Shown here one piece after another: positions 26,801-43,654 of a DNA stretch of 64,000 nucleotides (position 1 is the first letter of the stretch; each line of letters begins with the position of its first letter). The notes under the pieces are model-generated. The model made no database searches. It was given only the letters and a program-made list of their open reading frames with translations, and had not been told where the DNA came from. Source of the stretch: Diprion similis (taxonomy: Eukaryota > Arthropoda > Insecta > Hymenoptera > Diprionidae); NCBI RefSeq assembly GCF_021155765.1, contig NC_060112.1, forward strand, positions 2,232,001-2,296,000, written 5' to 3'. A program made the translations under genes and the position numbers.

Positions 26801-26941
26801 GTGGGTAAAAGCCGTGACAATGATTAGACGGGGTGCTTAGGGTTGAATCGGTAGAATTCTCATCAGATTTTAACGCCGTTTTTCATAAATGGGTTAGGAT
26901 AGAATCGTTGCTAAAATTTGCGCAGTACACTCACCGGTCAT
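23873..26941 (-). CDS. MCMBP: MCM complex-binding protein, eight coding exons
   Basis: Binds MCM2-7 (MCM3-7 in particular) in the nucleus and supports helicase assembly and unloading. Coding exons: 26941-26935, 26797-26523, 26154-25837, 25642-25314, 25157-24978, 24838-24595, 24324-24148, 24073-23873. All junctions are GT-AG and the sum is 1731 nt (576 residues, against 642 in human). Family landmarks in order: VPSLNSLPLH and FRGMIQDTYNPEYY near the N-terminus, ERQTCFVISVPG, NFPLPNDDGIACIVK, LNQIIDIVGFMSLDPALS, LFGDTLAAEYVICHLIS, LRRDFLSLGAFPLNI, NRLTSGVLQL, TYDFKYYTMDFP, then DFVEMRQ and AEDLHSLMVLARLMSMSHG at the C-terminus. The protein ends in a basic QRQRVQM tail. The start exon contributes only ATG ACC G, reading MTANDIVNWTPDFF. 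It is divergent from the kinase gene. Confidence 0.92.
26935..26941 (-). CDS. MCMBP: MCMBP first coding exon (7 nt)
   Basis: The sequence ATG ACC G followed by a GTGAGTG donor supplies the only start in phase with the next exon, which begins after a CCACCAG acceptor at 26798 and has no usable ATG before its conserved region. Joining gives MTANDIVNWTPDFFL, similar in position and length to other insect MCMBP starts. The ATG overlaps the stop of an upstream ORF on the same strand (ATGA). Confidence 0.72.
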
Positions 26942-27222
26942 GCTGACTTCTTCGATCGAATGTTATTCGATGCGTTAAAGTTTCCAGACGAATAAATAAA
27001 GGTAAATAATACCCAATGCAGTAGTTTGCTGTTGTATGAAGTTTGCCACTGCCAATCCTTCCACCGTCTTTTGTCGTGCTTGACTACTTTTGGCGCCAAC
27101 TGGGAAAAAAGCCCGATATTCACATTTCCGTGTATACTTATCCCCCGTGATTCGACGCCCTCTGGAACAGAAGTTTTAGAACTAATTTTTCGGTGGGAAA
27201 CGAATGTCGGTAACCTGCTCAT
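26938..27222 (-). CDS. Uncharacterised 94-codon upstream ORF of MCMBP
   Basis: An ATG-initiated frame begins MSRLPTFVSHRK and ends in SKKSA, with its TGA overlapping the MCMBP ATG. The sequence is basic in its middle (VVKHDKRRWKDWQW) and hydrophobic near the end (HWVLFTFIYSS). I do not recognise a family. It could be a chance frame in the MCMBP 5' leader, an upstream ORF that limits MCMBP translation, or the first cistron of a bicistronic mRNA. No transcript evidence is visible. Confidence 0.25.
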   Translation of the reverse strand: MSRLPTFVSHRKISSKTSVPEGVESRGISIHGNVNIGLFSQLAPKVVKHDKRRWKDWQWQTSYNSKLLHWVLFTFIYSSGNFNASNNIRSKKSA

Positions 27223-29038
27223 GTTTACTCTTTTTACTGACTGTAAATGACACTATTGATGGCACGATACGACGTTTGTGAATAGGTTACCGACATGCTT
27301 CTGTCTACGTAAATTAGTTCCAAAAATTTGGTCAAAAGTCGCTTTGGTATCGCTGCACAGGCGTCGTTGCAACAGCGCTACTTTCAAATATACTCACGGA
27401 ATTTTGGGACGCCAAGAAGTTCAAACGTAGCGTTCAGTCAACGTTAACAGTGAGTACCTATGTAAAGATGATTTTAAATAGCGAGAGAAATGAGAGTGGA
27501 ATGAGCGCGATACAACACTTTCATTTGAACCGTTTCAATGCTACTTTGCTGAATACTGCTACACCCACAAAATGAAGAAATAATGAAATCCAAAGTAAAA
27601 ATTAGTTGAAAAGTAGTTGATGAATTTCACAGTTCAAAATAAATTTACAATGAAAAAAATCGTTTATCGCAAAATCAGCATTCCTTGAATTGTTGTGTCC
27701 TGAATATTTATTATTCTTACACCATGAGGAAAGCGTAGTATTGCCATTGGGCACATAATTGAAAATGGTCGTCGTATTCCGTGCAACGAGTCAATGGTGG
27801 AAATATAGCGGAGTCGAGTCGATTCGACGTTGACGTAAAAAGAGACCAAAAAAGCCTGACTTTTGAGAATTTTTTTCTTAGACAAAGAAACGTATCCTTA
27901 TAAAACTTTTAAGGGTGCTCATTTAGTTATATTTTAAATATTCATAATTCCAGGTTGTAGTAACAATTTCCACTAAAATCTCGCAGTTACAAATTTTTCA
28001 AATTGAAAATTGTTACTTTTGTAACAAAATATATACCGAGAATATAGTGAAGACAAACGTATAATAATAGGGAAACAAACTGTCTTACAAACAAGGATTA
28101 GAGTTGACGGAAACTGATACTTCAATACTTTATAGTGCGTATGGAATCGCGACACCCTGGGATGTCCCTAGTTTAGGCAGACTGAATCCCAGTCAATACA
28201 TATGTCAACGTGTCCCAAATATAGTAAAGAATTTCAAACTTTATAACAACCTACTGTACTTAAAAGAATCAAATTCGCGCCTCGCTAATTTATAATTTCA
28301 AAAATTACACGACAGCAATTTCCGTCGGTCAAGAAGGAGTATCGAATTACCATTCGGCAAGTCCGCCGCCATGGTGCACACTGTATAGCCTAGAATAGAA
28401 ACTTAGTGTATAGGATGGACATGTGTATGTAGTGTTACCTGTATATACGACCGTAGCCATGACAACGTAGTAAATGTAGTACAAAGTTGGGTCAGATACC
28501 TACCCACCACCCAGTTTATGAGAATATATTCGTGTCGAGGTGAAATTATTATGAAATATTAAATGTCGACTCGAAGGGGGTTGTATGTTTCTCTCTGCTG
28601 GACGTTATTGAATTGCGTTCTCTGCGATTGACTGTCACGTTATGGCTTCAGTAAGTTCAAAACTTGTTAAACCTTCATCCAATTTTACAGAAAGTAATTT
28701 TGACATTGACACATCTTAAGGATTGCAGGTGCATTCAATAATTATAATTTCTTTTCGTTCTCACTGATATACTTGCTTGATATTTAATGATTTCTTTATC
28801 CAAGTTGTTCACTTCTTAGTAAATGTTAACAAGAATCACACATTTTGCCTATGTGAATACAACTGAGGAGGAACAATGCGAAACTAGAATACATTGGACG
28901 TCTTTTACTTTAGATGGAGAATCACTGTTGTAACGACGGCCTCCCATAATTCTATCAGAAAATTCAACGTCTGCATCGCTATCTCGATCGGCTGGTACAT
29001 CTCCTGATTATAATATCGTCCAAATCCTTCGGGCGCAA
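26942..29038. promoter_or_regulatory. Divergent intergenic region of MCMBP and CILK1-like kinase
   Basis: About 2.1 kb separates the two head-to-head start codons, so both promoters should lie here. A probable 5' UTR exon of the kinase may end at 28650, where ATG GCT TCA is followed by a consensus GTAAGT donor; an acceptor-like TTCTATCAG ends at 28957. No TATA box was assigned. The short frames in this interval have no recognised domains. Confidence 0.45.
27174..27325. repeat. Imperfect inverted repeat in the divergent promoter region
   Basis: ATGTCGGTAACCT at 27204-27216 is inverted exactly as AGGTTACCGACAT at 27284-27296. Flanking words (GAACTAATTT at 27178-27187 and AAATTAGTTCC near 27312-27322) also pair, giving arms of about 40 bp around a spacer of about 67 bp. 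It lies 5' of MCMBP and may be part of its promoter or leader. Confidence 0.55.
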
Positions 29039-29044
29039 ATGAAG

Positions 29045-33865
<4,821 letters not shown>

Positions 33866-36068
33866 CGAGGGTCAGAAGAATAAAACAATAGAGAATAGGG
33901 TAGACAATAGAATATAGGCTAGTCTATAGGATAGAAGAATATAGATTAGATTAGCTATGTATGTAACCAACTGTGATAGGATGTGTTTTTCGTTCATTTT
34001 CATTCCTTTGCTATTTTATCTTCGTCAAGTTCTTACTTTTCATGAAACTAGTAACTGTACATTTATGGTATGTATCATTTATTAGTTATGCGTATGGTAG
34101 ATGCGTGTCTGTGCGTGCAAGCGTAATTTCTCCTATATCAATGATTTCTATCGACAGGAAATCGTGCTAGTCAGTGAAATTTTTTTTTCGTTAATCCAAA
34201 ACGACTGTAACTGGTTGTCTGTCTATACGAAGAGTATATAATCAAATTTAGTACGTACAATTTTAGATCGATATATATATATTCGAGTAGCCACAAGTAA
34301 GATGATCGCACGAACGCGACATATTGACACTGGGAGAAAATTTAATATATTTTTGGGAGAACATTATCGAACTTCGTCTTTCAGACGGTTATTATACGCT
34401 CCAAACGTTATAACTATACTTAGATCCGTCCAAATTTTCATGTTAAAAATTTCATAACAAAAAGTTGCCGCTGTGAGAAATGCTGAAGTTTTATCACGCT
34501 CAAATTTTAACAACATGAGCTTGATTTTTTTTTATAATAGGTGCAACTGAATTAACATGTTCCCAAATAAAACCGCGATTAATTGTATTCAGATATCTTC
34601 ACATTTTATTCGTTTAATATTCCACAAATTTTTCATTCAAAATATGGAAGGTATTAGTTACGAATGAGGTAAATATCAAAGAATCGAAGGGCGGCTGCTA
34701 CAAACATTAACTAATGAAATCTATCGTACATTTGTGTATACACGATAAAATATAATATTAAGTATTAAATTTTTCACTTCCCGCGTCTTCGCTCGCTCGT
34801 TTCTTTTTTGTCCTCGGCTCTGCACAATCAAGAATAATCCGCCATTTTTCCTCGCTCTTTTGACCGTTTCGAATTGTAATTGTTCAAAATTACGTGATTT
34901 TATGGTAGTTTGTTGAAGAGGAGAGAGAAAGAGAAAGATAAACAGATAGATAGATCATATTTATTTTGCGTTAGTTCACAGCTGTGGGGCAAAAATGAAA
35001 GACAAGTAACAATATTAATGCGCTTGTTTAAATGAATTACATAAATTGTTAAAATGTGTGAAAATACATCGAATTCAGCGCTTGATAATCTAACAATAAC
35101 AAGAGAAATGACGACATTGATAAAACGATGCTCGAGATAAAATTATCCCAAAAGTCGATGAATTTTGGCATAACTGCAATGAATAAGAACGGTGAAAAAT
35201 AGTGATACCATTACCAATATACATAACGTAAATTAGAATCGCAAATCAAAGAGAAATGAAAATTATGTTCGTGTGGAAAAATCATTGGGCAACGACAACG
35301 TGGGGAGAGAGATAGATAAAAAAAAATAGATGTATTTATTGATGTCTATGGTAATGCTAGACAATATAGCCACAGATCGTTAGAATACGTTGCTCTATGA
35401 CAAGAAGAGATAGATAGTACACTTTTGAGATAAAGCATTCGAGAGGGAGAGAGAAAGAGGGAGGCGGCGTGAGATGATGAAGGAAACGCGAAGCAGGAAG
35501 GAAAAAAATAGAATTTTTCAGAATTTTGCAAAGGTTTTGAACCAAAATTCGTTGGAAAAATAACGAGCACGTGTAATCGCAATACGCCCTACTCTATGCA
35601 ACCCGTGAATCACGTGACGATACATTTAATAATTAAAAATCGTTCCGTACGGTGGCGCTCACCAGCTTGGTGACAGTTTCAAGAACTACTTTTGCCGCAA
35701 ATAATCAGCCGTGGCGGCAGCTAATTCAAATTCTGCCCTGGTCTTTATCTTTTAATTAAATTCTCATTGTCACATCCTAATTTGGAATTAATTGCTGTTT
35801 ACTGATTGCTATTTACGAAGCCAGTGCGAGTCCTTTTCTTTTACTAAAGTATAATTAAGTTCAAAGTAAAATCGGCAGAGGACACTTGGTGAAATTATTT
35901 TTAAAAAATTGAAAACTAATTTTTACGATTTTCATTACCGACGAGCTTTCACGAATCGAGCAGAATATTAATTTCCAATAAATATATATCAGATGGACAG
36001 AAATGATTGAAATCTTGACAGTCACTACCGATTCTAAAATTTTACTCTACTCTCACATCGACGTCCCT
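33866..36068. other. 3' flank of the kinase gene, AT-rich, no gene seen
   Basis: Only short frames occur on both strands, without domains. A GA-rich patch lies near 35440-35465 and GATA repeats near 34945-34955. It probably includes the kinase 3' UTR. Confidence 0.45.
33879..33884 (+). terminator. AATAAA poly(A) signal candidate for the kinase gene
   Basis: A canonical AATAAA lies 14 bp after the TAA stop. This is very close to the stop, so a downstream signal may be used instead. Confidence 0.35.
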
Positions 36069-36070
36069 TA

Positions 36071-36300
36071 ATAAAATTCACTCAACTTTAGAGAGGCTGA
36101 TTATAAAAGGCTTAACTCTAGCGTGACGATCATAATTCAAGGAACTTTACGGACCTCGATGATAAGGCAGTTAACTCCTGTGTATAAACATAGAATATAA
36201 TTGTTTTATCGTCGGGGTCCGTAGGGTTACTTTAATTATAATCGTTACGCCAAAGTTAGGTCTTTTATAATCAGCCTCTCTAAAGTTGAGTCAATTTTAT
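36071..36300. mobile_element. Small palindromic MITE with TA flanks
   Basis: Left arm ATAAAATTCACTCAACTTTA and right arm TAAAGTTGAGTCAATTTTAT are inverted copies. The match continues through GAGAGGCTGATTATAAAAG, and further inside ACGGACCTCGATGATAA pairs with TTATCGTCGGGGTCCGT. The outer dinucleotides are TA on both sides. Almost the whole 230 bp folds into one hairpin. It has no coding capacity. Confidence 0.75.
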
Positions 36301-36514
36301 TAGTGCAAGTCGATATGGACTGTAAAGCGCTGCTCTGATTCCTTCTGAAATTGCGTCTGTGTACAGTCGGTATGAAAGAAAAATCGAGAATGACAAGAAT
36401 CGAAATCGAACAAACGCGCGTATTACACAAACATAAACGTGTAACTGATGGGCTTTTCACAAGAAGGTGAGATAAAAAAGAAATGCAAAAATATTTATAC
36501 CAGCCATTTTTTTA

Positions 36515-37260
36515 CAATATCTTTATTGGTGTTTCAATAATACAAAACAAAAAATCAAAAAATCAAAAATACAAAAATCACAGGATTCACAGGATGGTAA
36601 AGTGGGAGCTACAAAAAAAAAGCGCGTTCTGGTCGACATGTTTTTGACTCGTGTAGTGTTCCGAAACAAAAAATCCAAAGAAATTCTTTATTGGTAAAGA
36701 CGTCTCAATAAATCAAAGCACCAAAAGTGAAAAAAAAGGTTTTTGTGCCGCTGTGTTTTGACCTTTTCGAATTTGAAAAAAATAGCAACAAATTTTTTTT
36801 TTAATTCCCTACTTCCAACCATAGAGAGATATACAAAGAACATTTCCACCAAATTTTAAGTAAATCGGTTTATCAGAACTTGAGATATGTCAACCGTATC
36901 GAAAAAAGTAGTTTCGAGAAAAACGCGATTAGAGATTCGTTCCGGCCGAACCGGTTTCATTGTTGCGTCAGAAAAATAACTGTAACTCCGAAAATAATTT
37001 AAATTTCCAAAAATCCTCTTAGATAATTATTCTTGAAGATCTAAATTTTGAAAATATGGAGAAAAAAAATCAATTTTTTCAAATTCCAGACCAGAATACC
37101 CTTTTAAGTCGAACGAAATATTCTGTCAAAATATGAGGGATTTGCGTTTTGTGGAAGATCGTGCTCATTTGATTTTTCACTTTTTTTACATTACTTAAAT
37201 GCAAAGTTTTTCGGGGGTTCCACGGTGGTAAATGGCAAATAATTTTTTTCCGACACACCC
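36515..37260. mobile_element. Possible transposon-derived sequence, family unknown
   Basis: The stretch has two copies of a TCTTTATTGGT word (near 36520 and 36685) and ends with CCGACACACCCTAG near 37250, a word that resembles DNA transposon termini. No matching inverted end or transposase frame was found, so the call is weak. Confidence 0.25.
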
Positions 37261-37436
37261 TAGTACAATATTACACACTTTGACGCGTATCTGCAGCGTG
37301 GGAATCCAAATCCACCGTCGTTTAATATACATGCTTAAATATGTATTAGATTCGGGAAGGGGTTGTGGACGGATCCACGGCAAAGGTGGCCAGCGTGCAA
37401 TCGTTGAACGCGTTGCGCACCGACTCTCATGCATTC

Positions 37437-37456
37437 ATACATACATACATACATAC
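37437..37456 (+). repeat. (CATA)n microsatellite
   Basis: Five CATA units, followed by CACA and further ATAC words, inside a GC-richer island. Confidence 0.75.
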
Positions 37457-37599
37457 ACACCCTATACATATGTATAGTGCAGAGAGACGCGTAGAGAAAG
37501 CGTTGAAAACTACAACTGGCAAATGCAGAGCGTCGAAACCCCACCCACGAAATCCTCGTACCCTCCTCCCTTTGCGTTGGGTATATACATACAGCAATC

Positions 37600-37690
37600 A
37601 TGTAGTTGCCGCCGAGGTCGTCTAGCCCTCGTCTAGTCTAGCCGCGTTCCGTTTTTGTTTTGTCTAGCCGGTCGCCATGTTTGGTGCACC
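37600..37690. other. GC-rich island with four TCTAG words
   Basis: TCTAG occurs at 37621, 37632, 37637 and 37662 within 46 bp, three of them preceded by G. A downstream ATG in GCCATGTTTGG context (37677) opens 63 codons without recognisable features. It could be a promoter or first-exon region; nothing diagnostic was seen. Confidence 0.3.
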
Positions 37691-39087
37691 GCTCCGGCTG
37701 GGAATGACCTATACCACTGATGCTGCTGCACTCGACGTCTCTGTGTCGGCAGAGACGTACGTGTATGTGTGCGTCCGATGTGCCCCTTTCTCCCTTACCA
37801 CACTCCCTGAATATCTCCCGCAATTTCCCCTCTTCTATCTCTCAGGAAGGGAGAACCCGGCGACATGAGGTGCAGAGGAGGAGGGAAAGTTTGGAATGAG
37901 ATAGAAGAACGGGGTGTGGGAATGAAATTGCGACATTCGTTTTCATCGTTTACCGTTTACCGTTCACCCGTGACGAAATGATAAGCGCAGGGTTAAAATC
38001 AGCCATTACACTTCACTTTTGTGATATTCAATATACATTCAGAGAAAACTTTTTGATTTTTTTGGAAAAGGTCTATTTGTAGACGCATTTTGTAGAAAAT
38101 TTTCTCGCGGTGACACAATATTTTGGTACTGTATGGGTACTTATAAATACGAAGTCGCGATTTTTATTTAGGTAATTTAATAGAATAATACTTTTTTATG
38201 GTACTATCAAAATGTTGAATACATTCTGGTAAGTTCAACTAAATTGCTTCACACAATTCACTAATTCTATTCCATGGATAAAGATTTGTAAAACTTACGA
38301 AATCGTACTAATTGATTGACAATGAAACAATCATTTTTCAATCTTTACAAAATAATATCACTGTGTAGATCTGATTTCGCAATCGCAACAGATTCTATGG
38401 GATTTTGGTATCAAAACTTTTCTTAGATATTACTGAGAACATTTTGTTTTCCGCCCACTATCAACAATCAACTAAACTTGTTCGTTGTATGAAAATAACG
38501 TTTGATCGAAAGTATATATAAACCCTTCGTTATCAGGAACAAATTTTGGCCATTACGGTGAAATTTTTTTCTTTCTGGAATATCAAGTTTTAACCAAATG
38601 GAAGTAGGTAGATAAAGTCGCTCGACAAAGAGCTTGGAAAAGCTGCGTGATAAGAGCGATAACGGGCATCGTTCTCGTATAGATACAGCGAGATTTTAAA
38701 GAGGCAAAATGATCCTGCGACGCAATTAACGCGCCATTTTCAACTCTCGAAACCAGAAGGACCTCGAGAGTACAAGTATCTTCACGGCATGAAAATGCAC
38801 ACGTTGCATGTACCTACGCAAGCCGTGGTCACCTAATAACCGTAACGCGCCTGCCTAACGAAAGCTGACATTGAAATGACGCGGCAAGGGGAGGGAAGGG
38901 GGCTACCAGACGGCCAGGGGACGCCCGACGTCACGCGGCAACCTCCGTCGTCGCGACACCCGATGCAGTTGATCCGATGCAGAAACCCACCCGGTCCGCC
39001 CTCCACGCCCCCACGCCCCCACGTCGTCTCTGTACAGACTCCAGTCGCACTCGCCTCCTCTGCAATGCAATGCACTCGATGGATGCA

Positions 39088-39125
39088 GGAGGAGGTGAAG
39101 GAGGAGGAGGAGGAGGAGGAGGAGA
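39088..39125 (+). repeat. (GGA)n microsatellite
   Basis: A mostly pure GGA tract with one GTGAA interruption, inside the 38.9-39.25 kb GC-rich island. Confidence 0.85.
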
Positions 39126-41337
39126 GTCTAGGTACGTACCTAACGCTGGTGTACTACCCATACTCGTGCAACTTGTTCTGCCGCACACCCTCTCATCAAA
39201 TCATTCCCAAGGTTCTGCGAACGACGAGATCCTCCACCGTCTAGACTGCACCGAGTTCCATGCATCGACGTTTCACCAATGATTATATACTTTTACGCGT
39301 TCATTACACGCTATGCGCGTGATGTGCAGTCGTCGTTTGATCGAAAAGCACCTTCACCGCTTGACATTTATACCGTAGTTCGTGAAAAATTCTATTTTTC
39401 GACCTCTTTTTTTGAGGATATATTTAGTATTCTTTAGAGGTAAATACTTGCGTTGTTTTAAGTTCTTGGGTTATTTTTGTCCCGCTATACGGTGATGAAC
39501 GAATACAGACGGAATCCGTTGTTTACAGTTTACCATCGAGTGAACTAATTCTCTGCGATAATCGTGGCTCTCTTATTTTACAATATTACTGATATGAAAG
39601 ATCAATTATATATCTGGTTTCATGAATGGTTTCATTTGTGATTCATAAGAAATCTGTTGAGTTAATTCAAGATAATTCTCCGCCAGTTTTACTACGAAGG
39701 CGAAAAGAGTTACTCTTCAGTTTGCATATTCATACAGAAGATTCGAGTCGATTATTATACATGCTGATATTGCGTATTCACATAATAGGTATAACCAAAG
39801 CTTTTAAGACCTTTTATACGCATCTTCTTGTGCATTGTATACATCGCGTTATATATACTAGATACAGTATACCATCGATTAACGAACGTTCAGTGCACAC
39901 AGTATAATCTCTTCGAAGGTCTGGATAATGTATGAAAGGGGGACGCGATTATCTCTGTAGCAGGCAGCAGCAGCACCGGAGTATGTAGCATCAATACCTA
40001 TATACGTATATCTTTCTCGTGCGGCAGCCGCGGCGGCATTTAACTGTAAACTGCGCGGCGTTGAATTCACTCTTCAGTCTCTACAGTGTTATACTCTAGC
40101 CACATTAAATCACAGGTATACGTGCCTTGCACTGAAAATATCGTGGACTCTGAGGACTTTTCGTCGGACCGTTGTACGAGTTGCATCTTCATTGTTTCCT
40201 AACTTCGATCCGGTCTACTTTTTTACCTATCGTAAAATGTCGCGAATTTCTTTGGGTTCCGTGAGTTTTCATTACAGTCGAGTGATGTATTGAATCCTCA
40301 ACTGTACCTACCACCTGCGATACTTCGGCGTTCGTAATCGTCGTTTCTCTCTCCCAATTCGAGTCAGAAACGACGCCGCAAACGAAAGGCGGGAGACGAG
40401 CGTCTTCTCTGGAGTCCCTCGCCCGCAGCAGCAGCCAGTCTAGACCGACTCGACTCAACTCTAAGACTCGACTTCTCCACCAGTCACTCGATAAAAAGCA
40501 TCGCCGCTTCTCGCTTTTCTGTTGCTCCTCGCCTGCACGAATGCAGCACGATGCGCCTTGCAAGAGAGCCGCGCTTCCACCTCCACATGCACGTGCACAT
40601 GCACATGCACGCATGCCGCTCAACCTCGTCCTTCACTCTACCTACTGCATACCTACCAGAACCACGCACGTCTCTTTAGCCGAGGTGCAAACCCGCCTAT
40701 CTAGCCACGCAACACCTTTATGCCTCAGAAGTGTCTTCTTACGTCTGCACTTGCCGCCCTCTTCGACTCTTATGCAATTCTATTCGAGTGCGTACCGTGT
40801 AAACTACGTCTCAGTCATTTCCGTACGCAATTTTTACCACTTGAAGGTCTTAAACCGCTCTTGTCCTGCACGGCGCAATATTTCCGCGGTATGGATACGG
40901 CGTAATATCGATGGGGGGCAGGGACAGAGAATTTGCGCGTCATTTTCCAACCTCGTCGGAGGGGAAGCGTAGCTGATGTATTTCACATTATCTAAATGCA
41001 TGAGTCATATTTGGCAAATTTTATGTTCAGAATGTATTGTACGTTTCTTTCCACGATGAAATATGCTGTTCAGATTCTGTATATGTAATCACCGGTAAAA
41101 ATGTATTTCGAATATTCCTACGTTGACCAACAAATTTGGTGATTTTATAATCATCTTGAACGAGGACAATTTTGGAAAAATCGCAACTTGATTACTATTC
41201 TATTTCAAATGACTACACGGTTAGAAAAAAAAATTCCCAGCAGGTCTACTGAAACTTTTCGCTTGATTTAACCATTTTTGAATGTAAGTAAACAAAAAGT
41301 ATAAATTACAAATTAAATGTTGATTAAGGTGATTCAA

Positions 41338-42147
41338 AATAAAGAAAATAAAATTTTTTTTCGTTGAAACAGGCTGAAAAGTTTCATTTAGGTATAAAAG
41401 TAAGCCTGTAAAAATTTAAATTCTTAATATTAATCTTAAGATGCTCCGCATCGCACTTTTCTATTTTCCATAAAAATAACACGGAAAAAATGGATTTTGT
41501 TCTTTCTGATTTTTATGACTAGCCAACGACGCGACGTACAGAAAATTCATAGACATATTTTGGTAGAAAATTGAATGGTCTAGAAAAAAGATCTCCTGTC
41601 ATTTTTTTTGATAAATCTACTCTTTCAAAAGTTATAAGGGTCAATTTTTATTCATAAGAATAACGCGGGAAAAATGGTTTTTGCTCCTTCCAATTTTGAT
41701 AACTAGATAACGATGCGTTATGCAGAAAATTCATGGATACAGTTTTGTAGCGAATTGAACGCTCTACAAAGAAGGTCTGTTGTCATTTTTTGATAAATCT
41801 AATTCTTCAAAAGTTATAGGGGGTCAATTTTTAACCCTAGATAACTTTTGAAAGAGTAGATTTATCGAAAAATGACAAGAAACCTTTTTTATAGAGCGTT
41901 CAATTTTCTACCAAAACATGTCTATGAATTTTCTGTACAACGCGTCGTTGGCTAGTTACACAAATCAGATGAAGCAAAAACCATTTTTCCCGTGTTATTC
42001 TTATGGAAAATAGAAAAGTGCGATGCGGAGCATCTTAGTATTAATATTAAGAGCTCAAATTTTTACAGGCTTACTTTTATACCTAAATAAAACTTTCAAG
42101 CCTGTTTCTGCAAAACAAAAAATTATTTTTTTATTTTGAATCACAAT
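41338..42147. mobile_element. 810-bp foldback element with internal duplication
   Basis: The left arm starts GATTCAAAATAAAG and the right arm ends TTATTTTGAATC. GATGCTCCGCATCGCACTTT near 41441 pairs with its inverted copy near 42025. Inside, a unit of about 180 bp beginning ATAACACGG/ATAACGCGG and containing CAGAAAATTCAT occurs twice in direct orientation (from 41477 and 41660) and once inverted (to about 42000). There is no coding capacity. Confidence 0.75.
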
Positions 42148-43611
42148 AAATTGTTGATACAACTTAAATGTTAAAATTTTAAAAAATTGTGTCACATTTA
42201 CTAACAGATATGTAAAAAATAACACAAATTTTAAGTGGACTTGTAGGGACATTATGTTTAGTCAAATTTTTTTATCAGGTATGACCAACGAACGAGTTTC
42301 AGTCAGACACTGAAATCAGTTTCTTTCGCGTCGGTCTGAAAGAATCTACAGTACAAGCTGCTTCGTGAGAAAATAATCACAATAACCTCTGCTGTGTTTG
42401 TAATAAATTCTCACTATTCGGATGGATATAAACGCAAGCGTAACAGATGATTATAAGTAGATAGACTCACTCTGCACCTTACATAGGCATCGTTTTGTAC
42501 ACGTATAAACACAACGTCGAGGATCTTATCGTCGGAGTTCTTATAATAAGTATCAGCTGGCAATACTACATATTTATATAAACAGTGCTATCGAGTGATG
42601 AATGCTAGAAGAGACGATGAAATGAAATTATATACAAGACACTACGTTGGGACAGGTCATCGTTTGCACGTGGATCTATCGTGTCGCTTAGTTACGTTGC
42701 ATCGTACAAGTGTTCAATTTCTGTTCAGAATTAGGGTTCAAAATGCACTGCAATAAGTCAGATCGTCTTATCGTCAGCTCGATCCCCGCCATTACGAACC
42801 CTGAAAAAGATAACCTTCATCTCAATAGCAATTTTGCATCATCTTATCCACGGACGTAAAACCGTAGTCCGTAATTGTACCGCGCTGAGGGAAACGTCGA
42901 GCTCGAAAGAAAGAACAGAACGCTCGTCCGTGATACTGAACCCTTCCAGTCACACATTTTTCAGTTTTTGGGGTCGCTGATCACAAATGTCAATCGAAGT
43001 TACAATTTGATCATTTCTGAATCCGTCATGGCGGATCCAATATGACGGATGTAAAATCGAAAAAACTATCAAAATGCAATGATTCTGGCTGAAACTTGTT
43101 ACTCGAGCGTTATTGGGGTTATATTAAGTAACACAGATCATTTGTAATTGTAAATAAACTCTGACAAGGTTATGGTTTGGAAAATTTTTAGGTGGAACGC
43201 TGAGCATTCCACGTGCTGTGATTAAAAGGGTTAAAATCTCGATGTGCCGATGTGAAGATGGGTGGACGATCGAGCCACCACTGAATTCAGTTGCTTGCAA
43301 TAAATCCGCCTGAAATACAAAGAGAGTTGAGGCCGATCGTGAGTCACCTAAAATCCGCCCCGGGTTCCGCAGCGATCGGCCCTCATCGTTAGAGCTCCAT
43401 GCTCCACTGTTGCATGCTGCACTTGCCGCTGCACTACGGCCCTACGCCAATGGGCCGAATGCGCCACCCGCCGCCGCTGCCCCCCTGGACCGTCTGAGCG
43501 GTGTCTAGCCGGCACCCCCTTGACCCCCGACCCTGCACCCCCTCCTCACTCGGCGGGGGTGCAGCAGCCAGTCTAGCCAGACAGAGTCATCGGGTGGCTC
43601 GCTGGCGAGAG

Positions 43612-43654
<43 letters not shown>

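Larger units (their letters stand above)
36303..41337. other. Gene-poor tract with GC islands at 37.4-37.9, 38.85-39.3 and 40.0-40.9 kb
   Basis: AT-rich stretches alternate with sharply GC-richer islands that carry many overlapping open frames on both strands. None has a recognised domain or convincing exon structure. The islands contain microsatellites, TCTAG words and repeated TGCA words, and may be promoter or alternative first-exon regions of a long gene. That is inference only. Confidence 0.35.
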
